Of a stretch of DNA of 6,530 bases, positions 1 through 5,691 are shown one piece after another. Within the stretch, counting starts at the first letter, position 1. Each line of letters starts with the position of its first letter. Where the stretch lies: assembly GCA_014377905.1 (NCBI GenBank), contig JACMOQ010000001.1, positions 1 through 6,530 of the forward strand, read 5' to 3'. The translations under genes were made by a program, and so were the position numbers. The notes beneath the pieces are model-generated. The model was given only the letters and a program-made list of their open reading frames with translations. It was not told the origin of the DNA and made no database searches. The DNA comes from Acetobacteraceae bacterium. GTDB taxonomy: Bacteria > Pseudomonadota > Alphaproteobacteria > Acetobacterales > Acetobacteraceae.

Positions 1-2031
1 ACCCGCTTCACGCCTGGCGCCGATATCATATTGGCGGCAGGGGTGGTTGCGATCGTTGCGGTTCTGATCGTCCCGCTGCCTGGGCCGATCCTGGATTTCG
101 CGCTGTCGATCTCAATCACGCTGTCTGTGCTGATCCTGATGGTAGCAATTTTTCTGCATCGGCCGCTGGACCTGTCATCGTTCCCGACCCTGTTGCTCCT
201 CACCACCTTGCTGCGCCTGTCGTTGAACGTTGCAACCACCCGCTTGATCCTCGCCCACGGCCACGAGGGCAAATACGCAGCCGGGCGCGTGGTGGCGGCG
301 TTCGGATCATTCTTGATGGGCAGTGATGTTGTCATCGGTGTAATTCTGTTTGCCATCCTGCTGATTATCAATTTTGTCGTCATCACCAAAGGCTCGGGCC
401 GCATCGCCGAGGTTGCGGCGCGCTTCAGCCTCGATGCCATGCCGGGCAAGCAGATGGCGATCGATGCCGAACTCGGGTCGGGCGCGATCAACGAAGCCAC
501 CGCACGCATCCGCCGCAAGGATCTTGAGGAAGAAACCGCCTTTTACGGGGCCATGGATGGTGCGGCGAAATTCGTCCGTGGCGATGCCGTCGCTGGCGTG
601 ATCATTACCGCAATCAACATCATCGGCGGTTTCGCAACCGGTCTTTTGCGCCATCACATGAGCTTCGCTGACGCGATTTCGACCTACACCACCCTCACCG
701 TCGGTGATGGCCTGGTAAGCCAAATCCCCGCACTGCTGGTCTCCATCGCGGCCGGTATTGTGGTGACCAAAGGTGGCCTTGAAGGCGGCACTGATGCCGC
801 GTTGATGGACCAATTGGCAAGCCGGCCGAAACCGCTGGCGATGGCCTCCGTCGGCGCGCTCATGCTAGCGTTCATGCCCGGACTTCCGGCGATCCCGTTC
901 CTGATGCTGGCAGGCCTTGCCGGGGGCGGTGCATGGTATGCCTTCACCCGTCCACCGAAGCCGGTTGGTGATGCGGTGATCGACGTCGCGCCGTCCGAGC
1001 CCACCATCAGCCAATCGCTGCGGCTCGACCTCGTGCGGATCGAACTCGGTTTTGGGCTGTTGAGCCTTGCCAGCGGCGATCAGCCGCGCCTGACCGAGCA
1101 GATCAAAGGCCTGCGCCGCGCGGTTGCCAGCGAAATGGGCTTTGTGATGCCGGCAATACGGATCCAGGACAATCTGCAGCTCGCCGCTGATGACTATGTG
1201 ATCCGCATCAAGGAAATCGAGGCCGGACGCGGCAGCCTCCGTCCGACCGGTCTGCTGGTGATGGACCCGTCCGGACAGATGCCGACCATTCCGGGTGAGC
1301 CGACCATCGAACCCACCTTTGGTTTACCAGCAGTTTGGATAGCGCCTGAATTTCGCGAGGAGGCAGTGTTTGCCGGTTGCACCGTGGTTGATGCCGCGAG
1401 CGTGCTAACAACCCACCTGACCGAATTGGTCAAGCAAAACATGTCCGAGTTGCTGTCCTACGTCGAAACCCAGAAGTTGCTTGAAGACTTGCCGCAGGAA
1501 CAACAGAAACTGATCGGCGATTTAGTGCCGTCGCTGATTACCAATAGCGGCATTCAGCGCGTGTTGCAGGCATTGTTGATCGAACGTGTCTCAATCCGTG
1601 ACCTGCCAACCATCCTCGAAGGCATTCAGGAGGCCTGCACCGCTGGACAGCGTGGCACTGCGACGATCGTTTCAACAGTGCGGACACGCCTTGCCCGCCA
1701 GATCAGCGAAGCCTGCCGTGGCAGCCGGGGTTACATCCCGATCATTCCGCTATCGCCAGAATGGGAGGTCGAATTTGCCAGCACAGTGATTGGCCCGGCC
1801 GAGGACCGTCAGTTGACGATGGCGCCAAGCAAGCTTGCGGAATTCAGCCAGGCAGTTCGCGGTGCCGTGGATAGCGCGATTGCTGCTGGTGATGCCCCAG
1901 TGCTGCTGACGAGCGCCGCGATCCGTCCCCAGGTGCGGATGATTGTTGAGCGGTTGCGACCCGAAATTCCAGTGCTCGCGCAAGTCGAAATCTCGCCGCG
2001 CGCGCGCATTCGCACAGTCGGGAGTGTCTGA
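1..2031 (+). CDS. flhA: Flagellar biosynthesis protein FlhA (export gate), 5' partial
   Basis: FlhA is the large inner-membrane component of the flagellar type III export apparatus. Its transmembrane half helps form the proton-driven export gate, and its cytosolic half docks chaperone-substrate complexes. The reading frame is open from base 1, and the residues before the first possible internal start (TTG at 31) already look like FlhA, so the true start lies upstream. 676 residues are visible against a usual length near 690-700, so only a short N-terminal piece should be missing. Residues 1 to about 330 hold several hydrophobic segments. The family signature sits near residues 134-157 (RIAEVAARF, then LDAMPGKQM), followed by the conserved cytoplasmic loop with DLEEETAFYGAMDGAAKFV. 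The cytosolic domain runs from about 340 to the TGA stop and contains LLEDLPQE and IRDLPTILEGI, typical of FlhA. An 88-bp gap separates it from flhF. Identity is very secure; only the start is unseen. Confidence 0.97.
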   Translation, partial: TRFTPGADIILAAGVVAIVAVLIVPLPGPILDFALSISITLSVLILMVAIFLHRPLDLSSFPTLLLLTTLLRLSLNVATTRLILAHGHEGKYAAGRVVAAFGSFLMGSDVVIGVILFAILLIINFVVITKGSGRIAEVAARFSLDAMPGKQMAIDAELGSGAINEATARIRRKDLEEETAFYGAMDGAAKFVRGDAVAGVIITAINIIGGFATGLLRHHMSFADAISTYTTLTVGDGLVSQIPALLVSIAAGIVVTKGGLEGGTDAALMDQLASRPKPLAMASVGALMLAFMPGLPAIPFLMLAGLAGGGAWYAFTRPPKPVGDAVIDVAPSEPTISQSLRLDLVRIELGFGLLSLASGDQPRLTEQIKGLRRAVASEMGFVMPAIRIQDNLQLAADDYVIRIKEIEAGRGSLRPTGLLVMDPSGQMPTIPGEPTIEPTFGLPAVWIAPEFREEAVFAGCTVVDAASVLTTHLTELVKQNMSELLSYVETQKLLEDLPQEQQKLIGDLVPSLITNSGIQRVLQALLIERVSIRDLPTILEGIQEACTAGQRGTATIVSTVRTRLARQISEACRGSRGYIPIIPLSPEWEVEFASTVIGPAEDRQLTMAPSKLAEFSQAVRGAVDSAIAAGDAPVLLTSAAIRPQVRMIVERLRPEIPVLAQVEISPRARIRTVGSV

Positions 2032-2119
2032 AATCCGGCACTGAAACTATTAATGCTTCACAACGATTAATTCTTGCAGATATTGGTCCCCTTCCCATTG
2101 TCGATGTCCTGACCTCCTT
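2032..2119 (+). promoter_or_regulatory. flhA-flhF intergenic leader, possible weak promoter
   Basis: This 88-bp gap is clearly more AT-rich than its surroundings at 2041-2085. It contains two copies of the palindrome ATTAAT (2049-2054 and 2066-2071) and a TTCACA (2057-2062) that could serve as a -35 box, with a poor -10 candidate TATTGG at 2081-2086 (18-bp spacing). No good sigma-54 or FliA-type flagellar promoter was recognised. No rho-independent terminator hairpin with a T-run is visible, so read-through from flhA into flhF is likely. The promoter reading is speculative. Confidence 0.25.
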
Positions 2120-3019
2120 ATGCGACTGAAACTCTTCCACGCCAGCAGCGTCGCCGAGGCAATGCAGAACATCCGTGCCGAGCTCGGCGGGGATGCGTTG
2201 ATCCTGGCAACCAAGAGAACGCGGAACGGCGTGGAAGTAACCGCCGGGGTTGAAGCCGTAGCACCGCTGCCAGCCCCGATCGCGGACCCGGTGACTGCAC
2301 CAACATCGGACCGTGCCAGCCAGTTAGTGTGGCACGGACTACCGGCGTCGGTGCGCGCCCGCCTGGCAACCGGCCCGCTGCCGTTTGCCTTGCAGGTCGG
2401 GTTTCGCTTCGGCCAACTCGATTTCACGCGGTCCGCGCCGCTGATTTGCGTCGGGCCACCTGGGGTCGGCAAGACCCTCACCATCGTCCGCCTGGCAACC
2501 AGGCTGGTGTTGGCCGGCAAGTCCCCGGTGATCGTATCGACCGATACCTGCCGCGCCGGTGCCAACGCACAATTACAGGCTTTCACCAAAATTCTTGGGG
2601 TAAAACTGGTCGTCGGTGACGATCCAACGAAAATCGACGAGGCGTTGGCAAATTCGACCGGTTCGGTGCTGATCGATACGGCTGGGTGCAGTCCCTATGA
2701 TCCCGTCGGATTGGGTGGGCTTGCCGCTATCGGCAGGCGGTCGGGGGCGCGCATGGCGCTGGTGTTGTCGGCCGGGCAGGATGTTATGGAATCGCAAGAC
2801 ACCGCCTCGGCCTTTGCCGCAGCCGGGGCATCGATGTTGATTGCAACCAAACTTGATCTCGCACGCCGGATAGGTGGCGTGCTGGCCGCGGCCTCGGTCG
2901 GGTTGACGATGACCGAGGCCGGTATCAGCGCCAATGCGGCTGACGGGCTTACCCCACTTACCCCGCATTTTTTATCCGAACGCCTTTCGTCGCGGCGTTC
3001 GCCAGGAGTGTCAGTATGA
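2120..3019 (+). CDS. flhF: Flagellar biosynthesis protein FlhF, SRP-type GTPase (short form)
   Basis: FlhF is a GTPase of the SRP family (with Ffh and FtsY). It marks the site of flagellar assembly at the membrane or pole and works with FlhG. The 299-residue product begins with the typical FlhF N-terminus (MRLKLF, then VAEAMQNIRAELGGDALIL), which supports this ATG. An Ala/Pro-rich linker follows at about residues 45-65, then a short N-type helical region, then the GTPase domain: G1 P-loop GPPGVGKT at 112-119, DTCRAGA at 142-148, G3 DTAG at 186-189, G4 TKLD at 243-246, then a GG-containing motif at 252-253. The protein is short compared with well-studied FlhFs (roughly 360-500 residues), mainly because the N-terminal B-domain/linker part is compact. 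All nucleotide-binding motifs are intact, so it should be active. There is no Shine-Dalgarno sequence in front of the start. The stop overlaps the flhG start (ATGA), indicating translational coupling. Confidence 0.94.
   Translation: MRLKLFHASSVAEAMQNIRAELGGDALILATKRTRNGVEVTAGVEAVAPLPAPIADPVTAPTSDRASQLVWHGLPASVRARLATGPLPFALQVGFRFGQLDFTRSAPLICVGPPGVGKTLTIVRLATRLVLAGKSPVIVSTDTCRAGANAQLQAFTKILGVKLVVGDDPTKIDEALANSTGSVLIDTAGCSPYDPVGLGGLAAIGRRSGARMALVLSAGQDVMESQDTASAFAAAGASMLIATKLDLARRIGGVLAAASVGLTMTEAGISANAADGLTPLTPHFLSERLSSRRSPGVSV
3004..3008 (+). promoter_or_regulatory. Ribosome binding site of flhG
   Basis: AGGAG lies 7 nt before the ATG at 3016, inside the last codons of flhF. It fixes the flhG start, which is also the only ATG, GTG or TTG in this frame after the upstream in-frame stop at 2941-2943. 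Confidence 0.8.
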
Positions 3020-3813
3020 TTGCCGCCATCGCAGAAACCGGACGGCTTGTGGCCATCGCATCTGGCAAAGGTGGCGTCGGCAAAACCTGGTTGTCGGCCA
3101 CCCTGGCGGATGGCCTGGCGCGCGCCGGGCAACGGGTTTTGTTGGTGGATTGGGATTTCGGTCTGGCCAATCTCGACGTACAGCTTGGCCTGACACCAGG
3201 GTGTGACATGATGCAGGTGCTGCGACGGGGACAGCCGATTTCCGATGCAATCATCAATTTTGTCCCACGTCTGGACATCCTGGCCGGCAGTTCGGGCACG
3301 GGTGCGATGGCCGGCCTCGATACGGAAACGCTGGATCACCTACTGGCAGCCGTTCGCACATGCGCCAAGGACTATGACTATGTGATCTGCGATCTTGCTG
3401 CCGGGCTGGACCAAGGTGTACGACGCATGGCGGCAACCGCAGACCTGCTGCTGGTGGTCGTGACCGATGAGCCGACCAGCCTGACCGACGCTTACGCGGT
3501 GCTCAAGCTGCATGGTCGGGACGGCGATGCAGGACGTGGCGAGATCATCGTCAACCGGGCGAAATCACCGCCATCGGGCACCAGGACCTATGCGACCCTG
3601 GCGCACGCCTGCACGGCATTCCTCGGCCATACACCACCATTAGCGGGCGTTATTCGCAACGATGAGCGGGTTACCGACAGCATCCGCCGCCAGACACCGT
3701 TGCTGACCCGCCACCCCAACTGCCCGGCCGCGCAAGACGTCGAGGCCCTGGTTCAGCGCCTGCTTACTTGTCCGCATCAACCAGTTCAGCTGGCTCGGGC
3801 TTTTTATGCTTGA
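3016..3813 (+). CDS. flhG: Flagellum number/site regulator FlhG (MinD/ParA-type ATPase)
   Basis: This is a MinD-like P-loop ATPase (FlhG/FleN/YlxH group) that with FlhF limits flagellar number and sets position; ATP binding normally drives dimerisation and membrane association. In the 265-residue product the deviant Walker A motif GKGGVGKT spans residues 17-24 (signature Lys18, catalytic-loop Lys23). The switch I strand VLLVDWDFGLANLD spans 41-54 (Asp45, Asp47), and the switch II motif CDLAAG spans 125-130 (Asp126). The family-typical VVVTDEPTSLTDAYAVLK follows at about 137-154. Only 16 residues precede the P-loop, so the N-terminal DQAxxLR helix known from other FlhG proteins as an activator of FlhF GTPase is absent. 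The ATGA overlap with flhF and the family both support the flhF-flhG pairing. The last 16 codons plus the stop overlap the convergent hpnH. MinD itself is a less likely alternative, because no minC or minE is nearby. Confidence 0.9.
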   Translation: MIAAIAETGRLVAIASGKGGVGKTWLSATLADGLARAGQRVLLVDWDFGLANLDVQLGLTPGCDMMQVLRRGQPISDAIINFVPRLDILAGSSGTGAMAGLDTETLDHLLAAVRTCAKDYDYVICDLAAGLDQGVRRMAATADLLLVVVTDEPTSLTDAYAVLKLHGRDGDAGRGEIIVNRAKSPPSGTRTYATLAHACTAFLGHTPPLAGVIRNDERVTDSIRRQTPLLTRHPNCPAAQDVEALVQRLLTCPHQPVQLARAFYA

Positions 3814-4936
3814 TCTTGTCCATCGCCGTTTGAACGTGACGACTGAAGCTATATTCGGCTGGGCGTTGGCGATCGAGCGGAATTTCCGGCGCAAAATCGC
3901 CATCGGTGCGAATGGGGGATAATTCCACTTTCAGGGCTTTGAACGGATTGCTGACCGAGGCTGCCACCGCTGTCGCTTCAAACCCAGAATGGACCATGCA
4001 ATCGGCGCATTTTTCGTAGTTTCCGACGCCATATTTGTCCCATTCAGTGGTTTCCATCAGTTCCTTGAAGGATGATGCATAACCCTCGCCGAGCAGGTAG
4101 CACGGCCGCTGCCAACCGAAATAGTTGCGCGTGGGGTTGCCCCAGGGCGTGCAATGAAAAGTCTGATTGCCGGCCAGGAAGTCGAGGAACATGCTTGACT
4201 GGTTGAATTCCCACTTTTTGTGCTTCGGATTGGCGGCGGCTTTGGCCTTGCCGCGCGCGAAGATGTTGCGGAACAGTTCCTTGGTCGCCAACCGATTTAG
4301 GAAATGCTGCTGGTCCGGCGCGCGTTCATAAGCGTAGCCTGGTGAAACGCTGATGCCGTCAATGCCCATCGCCATAACGTCATCAAAGAAATTCGCGGTG
4401 CGTTCAGGATCGGCATTGTTGAACAGGGTCGCGTTGATGATGGTGCGGAAGCCGGCAGCCTTGGCTTTAGCGATCGCGGATACGCAACGGTCATAGACCC
4501 CGTCCTGACAAACCGAGCGATCATGGTCCCCCTTGTCGCCGTCAAGATGGACCGACCACGAGAAGAACTTGTTCGGCTTGAACAGCTCCATCTTCTTTTC
4601 CAGCAGCAACGCGTTGGTGCAGACGATGACGTATTTCTTCCGCGCGATGATGCCGCGCACAACCTCGTCGATTTCTTTGTGCAACAGCGGTTCACCACCG
4701 GCGATGACCACCACCGGCGCGCCACATTCATCAACGGCTTGCAGGCATTCGGCAACCGACAGGCGCTGGTTGAGGATTTCCGCCGGGTAGTCAATCTTGC
4801 CGCAGCCGGAGCAGGCAAGGTTGCAGCGAAACAGGGGCTCGAGCATGAGCACCAACGGGTAGCGCTTGCGGCCCAGCAGATGCTGCTTTGCGACATAAGC
4901 GCCTACGCGAACGGCCTGGTGCAGCGGGATACCCAT
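3764..4936 (-). CDS. hpnH: Hopanoid biosynthesis radical SAM protein HpnH (adenosylhopane synthase)
   Basis: HpnH uses S-adenosylmethionine and a 4Fe-4S cluster to make a 5'-deoxyadenosyl radical that adds to the double bond of diploptene. The product is adenosylhopane, the precursor of C35 bacteriohopanepolyols. In the 390-residue product the cluster motif CxxxCxxC is C38, C42 and C45, and the SAM-binding GGEP is 80-83. The conserved opening MGIPL and the run RYPLVLMLEPLFRCNLAC are characteristic of HpnH. A C-terminal accessory region carries further conserved-looking cysteines (C262, C279, C310, C313), as in the DUF3463 part of the family. The frame stays open upstream to 5140, but the family N-terminus and a GGAG 8 nt upstream select the ATG at 4936. 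The gene stands alone: no other hopanoid gene (shc, hpnG, hpnI, hpnJ) is in the window. It diverges from a TetR gene and overlaps flhG tail to tail by 50 bp. Confidence 0.95.
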   Translation of the reverse strand: MGIPLHQAVRVGAYVAKQHLLGRKRYPLVLMLEPLFRCNLACSGCGKIDYPAEILNQRLSVAECLQAVDECGAPVVVIAGGEPLLHKEIDEVVRGIIARKKYVIVCTNALLLEKKMELFKPNKFFSWSVHLDGDKGDHDRSVCQDGVYDRCVSAIAKAKAAGFRTIINATLFNNADPERTANFFDDVMAMGIDGISVSPGYAYERAPDQQHFLNRLATKELFRNIFARGKAKAAANPKHKKWEFNQSSMFLDFLAGNQTFHCTPWGNPTRNYFGWQRPCYLLGEGYASSFKELMETTEWDKYGVGNYEKCADCMVHSGFEATAVAASVSNPFKALKVELSPIRTDGDFAPEIPLDRQRPAEYSFSRHVQTAMDKIKHKKPEPAELVDADK

Positions 4937-4944
4937 CGAGCAGT

Positions 4945-4950
4945 CTCCAG
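4945..4950 (-). promoter_or_regulatory. Ribosome binding site of hpnH
   Basis: On the minus strand CTGGAG ends 8 nt before the ATG at 4936. This supports the internal start over upstream alternatives, which would add up to 68 unconserved residues overlapping the divergent tetR. Confidence 0.75.
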
Positions 4951-4953
4951 AAA

Positions 4954-4978
4954 AACGCGAACAGGACGTCGCGTTCGC
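4954..4978. promoter_or_regulatory. Nested dyads upstream of hpnH, candidate repressor operator
   Basis: Two perfect inverted repeats share this 25-bp stretch. The first is AACGCGA, 8 bp, TCGCGTT (4954-4975). The second is GCGAAC, 10 bp, GTTCGC (4957-4978), with its centre shifted 3 bp. A GACGTC palindrome lies at 4965-4970. The element sits 17 bp upstream of the hpnH start codon and 65 bp upstream of the tetR start. Length and symmetry suit a TetR-family operator, so the neighbouring regulator is the natural candidate to bind here. This is inference; the dyad could instead fold in the hpnH mRNA leader. Confidence 0.45.
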
Positions 4979-5007
4979 TTTTTGGCCAGCCGCCATGTCG
5001 CTGTCAA
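4979..5007 (-). promoter_or_regulatory. Possible hpnH promoter (perfect -35, poor -10)
   Basis: The minus strand has a consensus TTGACA at 5007-5002. At 17-bp spacing the -10 position (4984-4979) reads CAAAAA, a poor match. If it is used, transcription would start near 4972, inside the nested dyads, which would fit repression by steric block. Low confidence because of the weak -10. Confidence 0.3.
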
Positions 5008-5019
5008 CTGGCATCGCCG

Positions 5020-5040
5020 TGCGATCGGGGTTACATCGCA
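5020..5040. promoter_or_regulatory. Second inverted repeat, directly before tetR
   Basis: TGCGAT and ATCGCA form a perfect 6-bp inverted repeat with a 9-bp spacer, ending 3 bp before the tetR ATG. It could be an autoregulatory operator. It could also be a hairpin affecting tetR translation, since it covers the place where a Shine-Dalgarno sequence should be. Its half sites share only GCGA/TCGC with the dyads at 4954-4978, and the spacing differs, so binding by the same protein is not assured. Confidence 0.3.
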
Positions 5041-5043
5041 AAT

Positions 5044-5691
5044 ATGAGTGATGCGATCGTTCAGGATATTGCCCGTGGCCGACGGGCGCCGGTGCAGGGC
5101 CGCAGCCAGGGAACCGTGCAGCGCGTGCTGACAGCGACATCGGCGCTGCTCGCCCGCGGCATCACGGTCGAGGCGCTGACCACCGCGGGTATCGCGGGGG
5201 AGGCTGGGTTGTCGATCGGCGCGCTTTACCGGTTTTTCCCAGACAAGCAGGCAATTGTCGATGCGATCGCGCTGCGGCACATGGAGTTGTTCCAGGAAAC
5301 CCTCGGCCTCCGCCTGATGTCCGCCTTCCCGGTCGATCCGGGCGCGTTTCTTGGGCTGGTGGTCGATGAATTCGTCACCTATCTCGACACCAATCCGGAT
5401 TTCCGCACGGTTGCCTATGGCGCGGCAACCGGGCTTCCCGGCCGGGCCGTCAGTCGCCCGACCCGGGATGCCGAAGCGACGTCGGGGCAGGTGGCTGAAA
5501 TGGTGAGGGAGTTTCTGGTCGAAGCATTCGACCTCACCCCGAGTGAGGATTTCACCTTGCGGCTTCGGATTGCGACCGAGGTTGGTGATCGGCTGCTGTC
5601 CTTCGCGTTCGACCAGCCAGACCTCGTTGCACGGGCGCAGGTTCTGTCGGAGGCCAAGCGTTTGCTGGCAGGCTACGTTTTTGGCGCCTGA
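5044..5691 (+). CDS. TetR/AcrR-family transcriptional regulator
   Basis: This is a one-component DNA-binding regulator, usually a ligand-released repressor. The 215-residue product has a TetR N-terminal helix-turn-helix at about residues 23-75. The recognition segment reads TTAGIAGEAGLSIGALYRFFPDKQAI, where the GLSxGALYRFFPDK pattern is diagnostic. The rest is a helical ligand/dimer domain, too variable to predict a ligand. The ATG at 5044 (MSDAIV) was chosen because the frame upstream, open from 4888, runs into hpnH and shows no family similarity. It gives a normal TetR length (about 200-220). No strong Shine-Dalgarno sequence precedes it; only CGGGG ends 13 nt upstream. It diverges from hpnH across a 107-bp gap with dyads, so hpnH and itself are the likeliest targets. 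The hydrolase downstream on the other strand overlaps its last 19 bp. Confidence 0.9.
   Translation: MSDAIVQDIARGRRAPVQGRSQGTVQRVLTATSALLARGITVEALTTAGIAGEAGLSIGALYRFFPDKQAIVDAIALRHMELFQETLGLRLMSAFPVDPGAFLGLVVDEFVTYLDTNPDFRTVAYGAATGLPGRAVSRPTRDAEATSGQVAEMVREFLVEAFDLTPSEDFTLRLRIATEVGDRLLSFAFDQPDLVARAQVLSEAKRLLAGYVFGA

Noticed and set aside
307..813. 168-codon open frame antisense to flhA
   Set aside because: It lies fully inside a highly conserved part of flhA, its translation is rich in Asp, Gly and His without a recognisable domain, and long antisense frames are common in high-GC genes.
2049..2071. CtrA binding site upstream of flhF
   Set aside because: The two TTAA words are 13 bp apart rather than 7, and no TTAACCAT half site is present.
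2695..3339. 214-codon open frame antisense to flhF/flhG
   Set aside because: It spans the flhF-flhG junction, resembles no known family, and is explained by codon bias on the coding strand.
3781..3805. Possible terminator: CCAG-TTCAG-CTGG stem followed by a T-run near the flhG end
   Set aside because: The stem is only 4 bp, is separated from the T-run by seven bases, and lies before the flhG stop codon, so it cannot be a credible terminator for flhG.
4888..5043. 52-residue N-terminal extension of the TetR protein
   Set aside because: It would overlap the 5' end of hpnH, is low-complexity Arg/Ser-rich sequence without family similarity, and gives an untypical length.
4937..5140. 68-residue N-terminal extension of hpnH
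   Set aside because: The HpnH family starts at MGIPL, a GGAG lies at correct spacing before that ATG, and the extension would overlap the tetR coding region.
5669..5690. CAGGC/GCCTG inverted repeat at the tetR-hydrolase junction as a bidirectional terminator
   Set aside because: Only 5-bp arms with a 12-nt loop and no following T-run; it lies within coding ends and is easily due to chance.
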